From Bacteroidales bacterium (GTDB lineage: Bacteria; Bacteroidota; Bacteroidia; Bacteroidales; P3): a stretch of 64,000 nucleotides of DNA. How positions within the stretch are numbered: position 1 is the stretch's first letter; each line of letters starts with the position of its first letter. The notes beneath the pieces are model-generated. The model was given only the letters and a program-made list of their open reading frames with translations, ran no database searches and had not been told where the DNA came from. Location of the stretch: contig JAKSMS010000001.1 of the NCBI GenBank assembly GCA_024400415.1, forward strand, positions 17,267 to 81,266, in the 5' to 3' direction. Positions 35,109 to 44,339 of the stretch are shown here, in pieces. The position numbers and the translations under genes were made by a program.

Positions 35109-36248
35109 ATGGATTTCAGTATAAACAAGACAGAAGAACTCTTCCTGCAGATGATTCGCGAATTTGCAGAGAAAGAGGTAAAGCCTTTGGCAGCACAGGT
35201 CGATGAGGAAGAGATGTTCCCAATGGAGACCGTGAAGAAAATGGCCAAACTTGGCCTGATGGGCATTCCTGTGCCTAAGCAGTATGGCGGAGCTGGCGGA
35301 ACCAACATCATGTACGGCATGGCTGTAGAAGAGCTGAGCCGCGTATGTGCCACTACCGGCGTAATACTTTCAGCACACACTTCACTCTGCTGCGCCCCTA
35401 TCATGGAGAACGGCACTGAGGAACAGAAGATGAAATATCTGCCTAAGCTTGCTAGTGGCGAATGGATTGGTGCATTTGCCCTTACCGAGCCAGGCGCTGG
35501 CACCGACGCTGCCGGCCAGCAGACAACCGCAGTACTCGACGGTGACGAATGGGTGCTGAACGGAAGCAAGATCTTCATCACCAACGGTAGCTACGCAAAC
35601 GTATTCATCATCATAGCCATGACCGACAAGAGCCTTGGCACCAAGGGTATCAGCGCATTCATCGTTGAGAAGGACACTCCAGGCTTCACCATCGGTAAGA
35701 AGGAGAAGAAGATGGGTATCCGCGGAAGCGCCACTACCGAACTCATTTTCCAGGACTGCCGCATTCCTAAGGAGAACCTCCTCGGACCTCTCGGCAAGGG
35801 ATTCGGTATCGCCATGAAGACCCTCGACGGCGGCCGCATCGGTATTGCCGCACAGGCACTCGGTATCGCCCAGGGCGCTATCGACGAAACCGTAAAATAC
35901 ACCAAGGAGCGCAAGCAGTTCGGCCGCTCGATCAGCCAGTTCCAGAACACCCAGTTCCAGATGGCAGACCTCGAGACTAAGACTCAGGCAGCACGCTTGC
36001 TCGTTCGCAGCGCACACTATAAGAAGGACCACGGCATCAACTACTCCGTTGACGCTGCTATGGCAAAACTCTTCTGCGCAGAGACCGCTATGGAGGTAAC
36101 CACCAAGGCTGTACAGTTCTTCGGCGGCTATGGCTACACCCGTGAGTACCCAGTTGAGCGCATGATGCGCGACGCCAAGATCACCGAGATCTACGAAGGC
36201 ACCAGCGAGGTACAGCGCATGGTAATCTCAGGCAAACTGTTCAAATAA
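35109..36248 (+). CDS. bcd: acyl-CoA dehydrogenase (butyryl-CoA dehydrogenase type)
   Basis: This FAD enzyme interconverts short acyl-CoA and enoyl-CoA, with electrons passing to the ETF encoded next. The 379 residues match the short-chain/butyryl-CoA dehydrogenase length. FALTEPGAGTDAAGQQTTA (about 124-142) and IFITNGSYANVFIIIAMTDK are family signatures. ARKQFG-like KERKQFGRSISQFQNTQFQM occurs near 270. The catalytic base Glu lies in ITEIYEGTSEVQRMVISG near residue 364. The close link to etfBA suggests a crotonyl-CoA reducing role in butyrate formation, possibly electron-bifurcating. Confidence 0.93.
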   Translation: MDFSINKTEELFLQMIREFAEKEVKPLAAQVDEEEMFPMETVKKMAKLGLMGIPVPKQYGGAGGTNIMYGMAVEELSRVCATTGVILSAHTSLCCAPIMENGTEEQKMKYLPKLASGEWIGAFALTEPGAGTDAAGQQTTAVLDGDEWVLNGSKIFITNGSYANVFIIIAMTDKSLGTKGISAFIVEKDTPGFTIGKKEKKMGIRGSATTELIFQDCRIPKENLLGPLGKGFGIAMKTLDGGRIGIAAQALGIAQGAIDETVKYTKERKQFGRSISQFQNTQFQMADLETKTQAARLLVRSAHYKKDHGINYSVDAAMAKLFCAETAMEVTTKAVQFFGGYGYTREYPVERMMRDAKITEIYEGTSEVQRMVISGKLFK

Positions 36249-36289
36249 TATCGAGAAATCGAATTTTTCTAACACTGAATAATTAGACA

Positions 36290-37072
36290 ATGAAAATAGT
36301 CGTTTGTATAAAGCAAGTGCCCGATACCGCTGAGGTAAAGATCAACCCAGTTACCGGTACACTTATCCGCGAAGGCGTGCCAAGCATCATGAACCCTGAC
36401 GACAAGGGCGGTTTGGAATTCGCACTTCAACTCAAAGAACAATACGGTGCAGAGGTTACCGTAATCACTATGGGCCTTCCACAGTCTGACGCTATCCTTC
36501 GCGAAGCATTCGCTATGGGCGCAGACAAGGCCATACTTCTCACCGACCGCCGCCTTGGTGGCGCCGATACCCTGGCAACTTCAAGTGCCATCGCTGGCGC
36601 TCTCCGCAAGATGGAATATGACCTGATCATCACTGGTCGTCAAGCCATCGACGGCGATACCGCCCAGGTTGGTCCACAGATTGCCGAACACCTCGACCTT
36701 CCTCAGGTATCATACCTGGTTGACCTCCAATACGACGGAAACAAAACCATCACCGTACGTAAAGAGACCGAAGACGGCTACGAGGTACTGCAGATGGAGA
36801 CCCCTTGCCTGGTTACCGTATTGGCAAGCGCCGTTAAACCACGCTACATGAACGTAGCTGGCATCGTTGAGGCATACAACCGCGAGGTGGAGATTTGGAA
36901 CGCTGACATGATCGAGGTTCCTGCCGAGCATATCGGAAAGGCCGGATCACCTACCAGCGTTGCAAAGAGTTTCCCCAAGAGCGTAAAGCCTGCTGGCGAG
37001 AAATTTGAGGTTAGTGCAGAAGAAGCAGTAGACCTGATCATCAACAAACTCAAAGAAAAACACATAATCTAA
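36290..37072 (+). CDS. etfB: electron transfer flavoprotein beta subunit
   Basis: EtfB forms the flavoprotein heterodimer that exchanges electrons with the acyl-CoA dehydrogenase. The 260 residues begin KIVVCIKQVPDTAEVKINP, contain MNPDDKGGLEFALQLKE and the ETF-beta signature region LIITGRQAIDGDTAQVGP (about 112-129). The RQAIDGDTAQVGP sequence is typical of anaerobic ETFs, some of which bifurcate electrons; deciding this needs the cofactor residues of EtfA as well. It is 41 bp after bcd and 6 bp before etfA. Confidence 0.95.
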   Translation: MKIVVCIKQVPDTAEVKINPVTGTLIREGVPSIMNPDDKGGLEFALQLKEQYGAEVTVITMGLPQSDAILREAFAMGADKAILLTDRRLGGADTLATSSAIAGALRKMEYDLIITGRQAIDGDTAQVGPQIAEHLDLPQVSYLVDLQYDGNKTITVRKETEDGYEVLQMETPCLVTVLASAVKPRYMNVAGIVEAYNREVEIWNADMIEVPAEHIGKAGSPTSVAKSFPKSVKPAGEKFEVSAEEAVDLIINKLKEKHII

Positions 37073-37078
37073 GAAGCA

Positions 37079-38083
37079 ATGGATACTACTCAATATAAAG
37101 ACGTATACGTATTTGCAGAACAGCGCGACGGAAAAATCCAGAACGTTGCACTCGAACTGCTGGGCAAGGCACGCGAACTAGCCGACACCCTTAACGAGAA
37201 AGTAGTTGCAATCTTCCTTGGCAAAGGTATCAAAGACCAGGCTCAGAGCTTGATTGCAGCCGGTGCCGACAAGGTTATGGTTGTTGACGACGCAGTTCTC
37301 GACCACTATATGACCGAGCCTTACAGCCAGGCCATTACCCAAATCATCAAAGAGCAGAAACCCAGCATCCTGATGATTGGCGCAACCACCATCGGACGCG
37401 ATCTCGCTCCAAGATTGTCAGCTCGCAACCGTACCGGTCTTACTGCTGATGCCACTAAGTTAGAGATCAGCGAGGAGCGCGACTTCATGATGACTCGTCC
37501 TGCATTCGGCGGCAACCTCATGGCCACCATCCTCTGCAAAGACCATCGTCCTCAGATGTCTACCGTTCGTCCCGGCGTAATGCAGAAAATGAAGGCAGAC
37601 AACACTCGCAAGGGTGAAATCGTTGACTATAAGATCAATTTTGACATGGCTAAGATTAACCGTGTTAAGCTGATCAAGGTTGTAAAGGAAGAGAAAACTT
37701 CTGCCGATATCGCCGAGGCAAAAATACTCGTTGCCGGCGGTCGTGGCGTACAGAATGCAGAAGGCGTAAAGAAACTCGAAGCCCTTGCAGAACAGCTTGG
37801 CGGTGAGGTTGCAGCCAGCCGCGCACTTACTGATGCCGGCATCATGGATCATGACCGTCAGGTTGGTCAGACTGGTAAAACCGTTCGTCCTAACCTATAT
37901 ATCGCATGCGGTATCAGTGGCGCCATCCAGCACGTATCCGGCATGGAGGAGAGCGACCTCATCATCGCTATCAACAAAGACAAGACTGCCCCAATTTTCC
38001 AGGTTGCAGATCTCGGCATTGTTGGCGACCTCAACAAAATTGTACCTATGCTGACCGAACGTCTAAAGAACATGGAGAAATAA
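37079..38083 (+). CDS. etfA: electron transfer flavoprotein alpha subunit
   Basis: The 334-residue EtfA carries the FAD-binding C-terminal domain: [20 protein letters not shown] (about 219-238), [29 protein letters not shown] (about 260-279) and [17 protein letters not shown] at the end. The N-terminal half resembles EtfB. It completes the RidA-Bcd-EtfB-EtfA transcription unit, which ends at a strong terminator. Confidence 0.95.
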   Translation: MDTTQYKDVYVFAEQRDGKIQNVALELLGKARELADTLNEKVVAIFLGKGIKDQAQSLIAAGADKVMVVDDAVLDHYMTEPYSQAITQIIKEQKPSILMIGATTIGRDLAPRLSARNRTGLTADATKLEISEERDFMMTRPAFGGNLMATILCKDHRPQMSTVRPGVMQKMKADNTRKGEIVDYKINFDMAKINRVKLIKVVKEEKTSADIAEAKILVAGGRGVQNAEGVKKLEALAEQLGGEVAASRALTDAGIMDHDRQVGQTGKTVRPNLYIACGISGAIQHVSGMEESDLIIAINKDKTAPIFQVADLGIVGDLNKIVPMLTERLKNMEK

Positions 38084-38103
38084 TACACATATTTATTTCT
38101 ACA

Positions 38104-38135
38104 AAAAAAGCCTCACTTTTGTGGGGCTTTTTTTG
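38104..38135 (+). terminator. Rho-independent terminator of ridA-bcd-etfBA
   Basis: The stem AAGCCTCAC / GTGGGGCTT, with a TTTT loop, has A-rich and T-rich flanks, 20 bp after etfA. Confidence 0.88.
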
Positions 38136-38212
38136 TTCATCATAGTAAAACAAGAATTAGCACATTCATACTTCAAATAAGTGATGCTTATAAAAGTTTT
38201 TTCAATTATTAT

Positions 38213-38243
38213 TTTGTCAATATTAAAAAAAAATGTAACTTTG
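38213..38243 (+). promoter_or_regulatory. full Bacteroidetes promoter of the polysaccharide export operon
   Basis: TTTG at 38213-38216, 19 bp, then TAACTTTG at 38236-38243 is an exact match to the Bacteroidetes consensus, 63 bp before the export gene. Confidence 0.75.
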
Positions 38244-38305
38244 CATATAGTATATTTTATATAGAAGAAAACAATTAACGTAGAATCAAAGAAATACGAC
38301 ATTAT

Positions 38306-39097
38306 ATGAAAAAACAAATTGGATTATTGTTCACAATTACGGCACTACTGCTTTCAATGTCATCATGCGGTTCTTGGAAACAGGTAGCCTACTTCCAGAA
38401 CCACGAATCCATCAACAACACCCCCACACCTACACCAACAATGGTGATGGTAAGACCTGGCGACAAAATATCAATTTACGTAAAAACAAGCGATCCTGAA
38501 ACTGGTGAACTTTTCAACCTAATCAACTTAGAGAGAAGTTATCAGACTGGTAATAGCAAAATAGGTTACACTATTGATGCTAATGGAAACATTGACTTTC
38601 CAGAACTAGGAGTTCTTCATGTAGCCGGTCATTCTAGAAGCCAGATCGCTCAGATGATAAAAAGTGAACTTGAAAAGAAAGGCCAAGCAAACAACGCCAT
38701 TGTAACTGTAGAATTTCTAGACCTCACAGTTTCAGTCTTAGGCGAAGTTAGAAATCCTGGCAGATTCCTTATTGACAAGGATGTAATTTCTATTATAGAT
38801 GCTATCGGCATGGCAGGTGACCTTACTATTGATGGTGAAAGAAAGAACGTAATGGTTATGAGAAGTGAAAATGGCAAACAAACCATTTACACTATAAACA
38901 TGTGCGATGCAGAGAACGTACTGTCATCTCCAGCATACTACCTTCAACAGAATGACGTAGTATACGTACAGCCAACCACTAAAAAAGCACGTACGTCAAC
39001 TGTTAATGGCAACAATGCACTTTCCGCATCATTCTGGTTATCCGTTGCATCAACCGCAGTTACGGTATTCACCTTTATCTTTGCCGTTAAAAAATAA
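38306..39097 (+). CDS. polysaccharide export outer-membrane lipoprotein (Wza family)
   Basis: The 263-residue protein is a lipoprotein by its N-terminus (LLLSMSSCGSWK, lipobox Cys near residue 22). It has a polysaccharide biosynthesis/export domain (VRPGDKISIYV at about 49-59) and a SLBB-type segment (VSVLGEVRNPGRFLIDKD). A C-terminal hydrophobic helix (SASFWLSVASTAVTVFTFIFAV) is typical of Wza-like proteins of Bacteroidetes. It would form the outer-membrane pore for capsule or exopolysaccharide, working with the BY-kinase co-polymerase next to it. The three-gene block has lower GC and more A-ending codons than the housekeeping genes around it. Confidence 0.9.
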   Translation: MKKQIGLLFTITALLLSMSSCGSWKQVAYFQNHESINNTPTPTPTMVMVRPGDKISIYVKTSDPETGELFNLINLERSYQTGNSKIGYTIDANGNIDFPELGVLHVAGHSRSQIAQMIKSELEKKGQANNAIVTVEFLDLTVSVLGEVRNPGRFLIDKDVISIIDAIGMAGDLTIDGERKNVMVMRSENGKQTIYTINMCDAENVLSSPAYYLQQNDVVYVQPTTKKARTSTVNGNNALSASFWLSVASTAVTVFTFIFAVKK

Positions 39098-39149
39098 TAA
39101 TACGATTTTCTTCGTTGCCATATAAATAACGAATAATATATATGTAATA

Positions 39150-41570
39150 ATGGAAGAGACTAAGAATAACACTCAGATTTCAGATACACTAAATGAGATA
39201 TCCATCAAGGATATTTGGTATATCGTACTCGCCAACTGGAAGTGGTTTGCACTTTCAATCTTTTGTGCACTTCTTATCGGTGTATTCTACCTAATGAAAA
39301 CACCTAAGGTTTACACACGAAACACACAGGTGCAAATAAAGAACGACAAGGCGGGTGGTGCATCAAGCATGATGTCTAACGAGTTTAGCAACCTTGGATT
39401 TCTTAAAGAACAGTCTTCTGTAAACAATGAGATTCATGCTTTCCAGTCCAAGGATTATATCCGCGGTGCTGTACAACGCTTGAACCTTGACATCAACTAC
39501 ACCACCGATGGCTTTCTCAAGCAAAATACCCTATATGGTACAGACAAGCCACTGGTAGTTAACTTCCTTAGCCTGACTTATGATGATGCAGCATCATTTG
39601 ACATTTCTGTTGAAAAAGATGGTCGCACTCTTAAGTTGAGCAACTTTGTATTGAACAAAGAAAAAATGGATTCAAAATCCATGACTGGCAAATTCAATGA
39701 CACACTCACCACTCCTATCGGAGCAATTGTCATTGCCCCGATGGCTCGTTCATTTAACGATATCACATTCCCAATCCATGTAAAGAAAAGCACTCTTGAA
39801 GCAACAACATTAAGATACATGAGTGCATTAAACACTTCTCTTCTTGACAAACAAGCCGATGTCATCTCTATAACAGTTAATGATATTTCTATAGAAAGAG
39901 GTGATGATATCCTCGATGCGCTTATTGAAGTATACAACGAACATTGGGTTGAAGATAAAAACCTCATGGCAAAAAGTACTTCTAGCTTTATAGACGATCG
40001 TCTTGAAGTAATTCAGCAAGAACTTAGCAATGTCGATGTTGATATCTCATCATATAAGAGTTCTCAGATGCTCCCAGATGTAAAGGCTGCAGCAAAACTC
40101 TATATGGAAGAAAGCAATGAAATCAACAAGCAGATACTTGAGCTCAACAACCAACTGCAGATGACTAAGTTCATTAGAGAGTATCTCACCAACGATAATA
40201 AAAAAGATGACCTTATTCCATCAAACACTGGAGTTAGCAGCGGCGTTGAGAAACAGATTAGCGAGTACAATGAGATGATGCTCCAGCGCATCAGAATCGT
40301 TTCTAGCAGTAGTGCCCAGAACTCAATGGTAAAAAATCTTGATCGCTCACTTGAGAATATGCGTCAGGCAATTATCGCATCTGTTGATAACTTGATTCAC
40401 TCTCTTAACACGCAAATCAACAATCTCCAGCAGAACGAGCGCAGAATGAACACTCGCATTGCTGACAATCCAAACCAGGCCCGCAAACTGCTCTCTGTTG
40501 AGCGTCAACAAGCCGTAAAAGAAGCCCTTTACCTATTCTTGCTCCAAAAACGAGAAGAGAACGAACTGTCCCAGGCCTTCACTGCATACAACACTAGAAT
40601 CATCCAGTCACCGACCGGTTCTAATATCCCAACCTCACCTAAACGCAGTATGGTTCTACTCGTTGCTGTTATTCTTGGAGCCGCACTTCCGGCTGGCGTC
40701 CTTTTCATTAAGGAGACCACTAACACAACCGTTCGCGGCCGCAAAGACTTAGAAAGACTTACTATCCCATTTATCGGAGAGATACCTTTCCATGGTGTTC
40801 AGCACAATAAGTCTGGTATTAAGAAAGCAATCAAGAAAGCAAGTAAAACTGAAGACAAATATCGGATTGTCGTTGCACCAGGAAAACGCGATATTAGTAA
40901 TGAAGCATTCCGAGTGCTGCGTACCAATATTGAGTTTTTGGCCAACCCTGAAGGATGCACGACATTCCAATATACATCATTCAATGCTGGTAGTGGTAAA
41001 TCCTATATTTGTATGAACATGGGTGTTTGCCTTTCCCTCAAAGAAAAGCGAGTACTTCTTATCGATGGTGACCTTCGCCATGCATCTCTTTCTGCATATA
41101 TCGGAAGTCCTAAGACCGGCATCTGTAACTACTTGAATGGATCAGAAACTAATATTGACAACTTAATCATTAAGTTCCAAGACTCCACTCTCGATATCAT
41201 TCCTGTAGGTAAAATTCCACCTAACCCAACCGAGCTTGTAGGTAATGGAAAACTCCCAAAACTTATTGAGAGTATGAAGAGCCGCTATGACTTTATCATT
41301 ATCGACTGTCCTCCTGTTGATATCGTTGCAGATACCCAAATAATCGCTAAAATGGTCGATAGAACCCTCTTCGTTATCCGTACTGGCCTTATGGAGCGCA
41401 GCATGGTGCCTGAAGTTCAGAGCATCAGCGATACTGGTAGATTCAAGAACATGTCTATCATCCTTAATGGAACAGGCTATGAGAAGGGTAAGTACTACTA
41501 CCACCATGGCTATGGATATGGCTACGGCTACGGTTATGGTTATAGTCACAACTATTACACTGAATCATAA
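39150..41570 (+). CDS. Wzc-type polysaccharide co-polymerase / BY-kinase
   Basis: The 806-residue inner-membrane protein has two membrane helices (about 27-47 and 510-530) around a periplasmic Wzz-like coiled-coil domain. The cytoplasmic tyrosine kinase follows: Walker A NAGSGKSYICMNMG (about 610-623), Walker A' VLLIDGDLRHAS (about 634-645) and Walker B FIIIDCPPVDIVAD (about 712-725). The C-terminus is a Tyr cluster with Gly-Tyr alternation (GYGYGYGYGYGYSHNYY), the autophosphorylation tail. It controls chain length and export of surface polysaccharide. Its stop codon overlaps the phosphatase start (TAATG). Confidence 0.93.
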   Translation: MEETKNNTQISDTLNEISIKDIWYIVLANWKWFALSIFCALLIGVFYLMKTPKVYTRNTQVQIKNDKAGGASSMMSNEFSNLGFLKEQSSVNNEIHAFQSKDYIRGAVQRLNLDINYTTDGFLKQNTLYGTDKPLVVNFLSLTYDDAASFDISVEKDGRTLKLSNFVLNKEKMDSKSMTGKFNDTLTTPIGAIVIAPMARSFNDITFPIHVKKSTLEATTLRYMSALNTSLLDKQADVISITVNDISIERGDDILDALIEVYNEHWVEDKNLMAKSTSSFIDDRLEVIQQELSNVDVDISSYKSSQMLPDVKAAAKLYMEESNEINKQILELNNQLQMTKFIREYLTNDNKKDDLIPSNTGVSSGVEKQISEYNEMMLQRIRIVSSSSAQNSMVKNLDRSLENMRQAIIASVDNLIHSLNTQINNLQQNERRMNTRIADNPNQARKLLSVERQQAVKEALYLFLLQKREENELSQAFTAYNTRIIQSPTGSNIPTSPKRSMVLLVAVILGAALPAGVLFIKETTNTTVRGRKDLERLTIPFIGEIPFHGVQHNKSGIKKAIKKASKTEDKYRIVVAPGKRDISNEAFRVLRTNIEFLANPEGCTTFQYTSFNAGSGKSYICMNMGVCLSLKEKRVLLIDGDLRHASLSAYIGSPKTGICNYLNGSETNIDNLIIKFQDSTLDIIPVGKIPPNPTELVGNGKLPKLIESMKSRYDFIIIDCPPVDIVADTQIIAKMVDRTLFVIRTGLMERSMVPEVQSISDTGRFKNMSIILNGTGYEKGKYYYHHGYGYGYGYGYGYSHNYYTES

Positions 41571-42298
41571 TGCTATTTTTTAAAGATACTACTACATTAA
41601 AGAAATCGGACCTCTTGAATAAGATGTCCGATTTCCATTGTCATTTACTCCCAGGTGTTGATGACGGAATTAAAGTGATCGAGGATACGCTCAAGATACT
41701 ATCTTACTATGAATCTCTCGGAATTAGCACCGTATGGATGACGCCTCATGTCATGGAGGATATTCCAAATACAACTGAGAAACTAAAAGAGCGCTTCCAT
41801 TACGTGCTTACTCAGTACAATGGTCCTATCAAGCTGCACCTTGCTGCGGAATACATGATGGACAATGAATTCTCAAATAGAATAGATAAGAAGGACTTTC
41901 TTCCTCTTGGAGAAGACCAAGACCAAGTATTAGTTGAGACTTCTACATTTAACGGACCTCGCCACATGGAGGATATCTTTAACAGGATCAAATCAGCAGG
42001 TTTCTTCCCTGTTTTGGCTCATCCTGAAAGATACACCTACATGAAAAAGGAAGACTATCTCAAATGGAAAAATCAAGACATCAAATTCCAGCTCAACATG
42101 CCTTCTCTTCATGGCCTATATGGCAAGAATGAAAAAGAAAAAGCCGAGTGGATGCTCCTGAACGACATGTACGACTACTATGGAACAGACACTCACACAA
42201 CTCGACATATTGCCAATACCGATCTACCGTTTGCCGAATTTGAATTCAAAAAGAAACTTCTCCCGCACTTAGAAGAATTGATAGAAAAAGCAATATAG
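41570..42298 (+). CDS. PHP-type protein tyrosine phosphatase (CpsB/YwqE family)
   Basis: The 242-residue metal-dependent phosphatase removes phosphate from the BY-kinase tail. It shows DFHCHLLPGVDDGI (about 22-35), the first metal-binding motif of the PHP family, followed by TPHVMED, AEYMMDNEF, AHPERY and the C-terminal YGTDTHTT. Its ATG overlaps the kinase stop, so kinase and phosphatase are translationally coupled. No glycosyltransferase, flippase or polymerase follows; a terminator ends the operon at once. Confidence 0.93.
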   Translation: MLFFKDTTTLKKSDLLNKMSDFHCHLLPGVDDGIKVIEDTLKILSYYESLGISTVWMTPHVMEDIPNTTEKLKERFHYVLTQYNGPIKLHLAAEYMMDNEFSNRIDKKDFLPLGEDQDQVLVETSTFNGPRHMEDIFNRIKSAGFFPVLAHPERYTYMKKEDYLKWKNQDIKFQLNMPSLHGLYGKNEKEKAEWMLLNDMYDYYGTDTHTTRHIANTDLPFAEFEFKKKLLPHLEELIEKAI

Positions 42299-42301
42299 CA
42301 A

Positions 42302-42333
42302 AAAGAAAGGTCATCGTTTGATGACCTTTCTTT
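42302..42333. terminator. bidirectional terminator between the export operon and yajC
   Basis: The 14-bp perfect stem AAAGAAAGGTCATC / GATGACCTTTCTTT, with a 4-nt loop, is flanked by A and T runs between convergent genes. Confidence 0.9.
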
Positions 42334-42355
42334 TTTATTATTCTCTAAAAAATAA

Positions 42356-42652
42356 TTACATTTTCTCACCAGGAAGTGGCTGAAGTGTCGAGAGCATTAC
42401 CTTCATATTTACTCCAGGAGCTGCTTCTACCAATGCTTCTGTTTGAGTGGTATTCTTTACTACTACATGTATACCGCCAGCAGTCATTACCTTATCTCCT
42501 GGCTTCAACCCACGACGATAGGCTTCTTCTTTCTTAACCTGTTGGGATTGTGGTCGAATCATAAAGAAGTAAAATACTGCAATCAAAGCAACTACCATAA
42601 TAGTAGTTTTCCAACCATTACTAATGTCGAGTACAATAAAATCTAATATCAT
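42356..42652 (-). CDS. yajC: preprotein translocase accessory subunit YajC
   Basis: The 98-residue protein has one membrane helix (TTIMVVALIAVFYFFMI, about 16-32), then RPQSQQVKKEEAYRRGLKPG and KVMTAGGIHVVV, the YajC signature. It associates with SecDF-YidC at the Sec translocon. Its start overlaps the terC stop by 4 bp, a pairing I do not associate with a functional link. Confidence 0.93.
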   Translation of the reverse strand: MILDFIVLDISNGWKTTIMVVALIAVFYFFMIRPQSQQVKKEEAYRRGLKPGDKVMTAGGIHVVVKNTTQTEALVEAAPGVNMKVMLSTLQPLPGEKM

Positions 42653-43704
42653 ATTGTTGCGTTTTTATTTGAAGGTTTCTTAATAATTAGAGAAAAAAGA
42701 ATGCTAAACACCAATATTCCAAGTATTATCACCAAAGATGCGATTGTCGATACTGAGATATGGAAGAACTCATTGATAAGCATCTTGGAACCGATGAAGA
42801 TTAACAGGCAACCCAAGCCATATTTCAAAAGCCAGAACTTATCTGTAATTCCACTCAAAAGGAAAAATAAGGATCTTAATCCCATTATGGCAAATATGTT
42901 GGAAAAATAGATGATAAACGTATCTTGAGTTACTGAGAATACTGCTGGAATACTGTCAACAGCAAAGATCACATCACTAAATTCTACCACAAGAAGCACA
43001 AGAAATAATGGCGTGATATATTTCTTTCCATCTATACGTGTAAAGAAATTGTGACCATCCATTTCTCGAGAAACTCTAAAATACTTGCTCGCGAATTTTA
43101 CAGCAGGGTGGTTTGAGGTGTCAATTTTCTCGTCACCTTTATCAACAAACATCTTGGCGCCGCTATATAATAGTATGACACCAAAAATGGCCAATACCCA
43201 CGAAAACTTGGTTACCAAGGCGCCTAACGCAAAGATGAAAAGGAATCTCAAAACAATCGCACCCATGATACCCCAGAACAGAACTCTGTGATAATACTTC
43301 TTATCTATTCCAAAGCTCACGAATATCATAATCATCACAAAGATATTGTCAATCGACAATGATTCTTCCAAAAAATATCCTGCCAGATATTGAGTAGTCA
43401 TCTCTTTGCGATAGATCTCAAGGTTAGCCATGAAACCTGATTCTAGATTCATCTTACCGGCCAGATCCGTACCAGCTACATAGCTGAGGAGATCCTCCAT
43501 ATTGGTAATACCATGAATCCATTCTGCATGCGTTCGTATAATGATAGCAAAAATCATTGCCAGCAGTATCCAGATACCTGTCCAAATCGAGGCCTCCTTT
43601 ATACCAATTTCATGATCTTTCTTATGAAACACACCTAAATCCATTGCCAACATAAAGACAATGAACACTATAAATGCAATGAAGAATAAATAACGAGTTA
43701 TCAT
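42649..43704 (-). CDS. TerC family integral membrane protein
   Basis: The 351-residue polytopic protein shows TerC motifs: VFMLAMDLGVFHKKDHEI at the N-terminus, ESLSIDNIFVMIMIFVSFG (about 113-131) with the metal-binding acidic residues, and VVEFSDVIFAVDSIPAVFSV (about 230-249). TerC proteins are linked to metal (especially manganese) homeostasis and to co-translocational metal loading of exported proteins. It fits the Alx/TerC subgroup of about 320-350 aa. A TATTTTTG box lies immediately upstream. Confidence 0.92.
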   Translation of the reverse strand: MITRYLFFIAFIVFIVFMLAMDLGVFHKKDHEIGIKEASIWTGIWILLAMIFAIIIRTHAEWIHGITNMEDLLSYVAGTDLAGKMNLESGFMANLEIYRKEMTTQYLAGYFLEESLSIDNIFVMIMIFVSFGIDKKYYHRVLFWGIMGAIVLRFLFIFALGALVTKFSWVLAIFGVILLYSGAKMFVDKGDEKIDTSNHPAVKFASKYFRVSREMDGHNFFTRIDGKKYITPLFLVLLVVEFSDVIFAVDSIPAVFSVTQDTFIIYFSNIFAIMGLRSLFFLLSGITDKFWLLKYGLGCLLIFIGSKMLINEFFHISVSTIASLVIILGILVFSILFSLIIKKPSNKNATI

Positions 43705-43712
43705 AATGAATG

Positions 43713-43720
43713 CAAAAATA
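43713..43720 (-). promoter_or_regulatory. Bacteroidetes -7 box (TATTTTTG) for terC-yajC
   Basis: Minus-strand TATTTTTG lies only 8 bp before the terC start codon, which implies a very short leader. Confidence 0.45.
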
Positions 43721-43778
43721 CGATTTTTCTTTGAATTGGTAAAATTTTTTAGAATCTATAACGTTCATAGATTACATT

Positions 43779-44339
43779 ATGAATACACATGACGCTATTT
43801 CGGCTAACGCTACTAGTTCACAATTGTTTCTATCCTTCTTCAAGATTGGATCTTTTACTATTGGTGGCGGTTTTGCCATGATTCCACTTATGGAGCAGGA
43901 ACTAGTCGACAAAAAACGCTGGCTTACTCGAGAAGAATTCCTCGACTGCTTATCGATCGGACAAGCCATGCCTGGTATTTTTGCCGTCAATATGGCCAGC
44001 AGCATTGGTTATAGGCTCAACGGAATAAAAGGTGCCCTATCGGCCATCGTTGGCAATATTTGCATGCCCGTTCTAACTATTCTGCTACTCGCAATGTTTT
44101 TTCGTCATTTCAAAGACTACACAGTCGTTGAACACATCTTTATGGGCATTCGGCCCGCTGTTGTTGCTCTTATTGCTGCGCCTGTTTTTAATCTGGCTAA
44201 ATCTGCCAAGGTCAATTGGAGCAATTGTTGGATTCCTATCTTAGCCGCACTCTTAATTTGGATCTGGGGTTTCTCGCCGGTCTGGATCATTCTGGGGACT
44301 ATCGTTCTTGGTATAGTTTATAGGAGGATCCGATCATGA
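43779..44339 (+). CDS. chromate transporter family protein, half 1
   Basis: The 186-residue membrane protein has the CHR domain: FLSFFKIGSFTIGGGFAMIPLMEQE (about 19-43; quoted in two parts: FLSFFKIGSFTIG, GGFAMIPLMEQE), then SIGQAMPGIFAVNMASSIGY. It is one half of a short-chain (split) chromate transporter that works as a heterodimer with the next gene. In most gut anaerobes the real substrate is unknown. Its TGA stop overlaps the next ATG. Confidence 0.9.
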   Translation: MNTHDAISANATSSQLFLSFFKIGSFTIGGGFAMIPLMEQELVDKKRWLTREEFLDCLSIGQAMPGIFAVNMASSIGYRLNGIKGALSAIVGNICMPVLTILLLAMFFRHFKDYTVVEHIFMGIRPAVVALIAAPVFNLAKSAKVNWSNCWIPILAALLIWIWGFSPVWIILGTIVLGIVYRRIRS

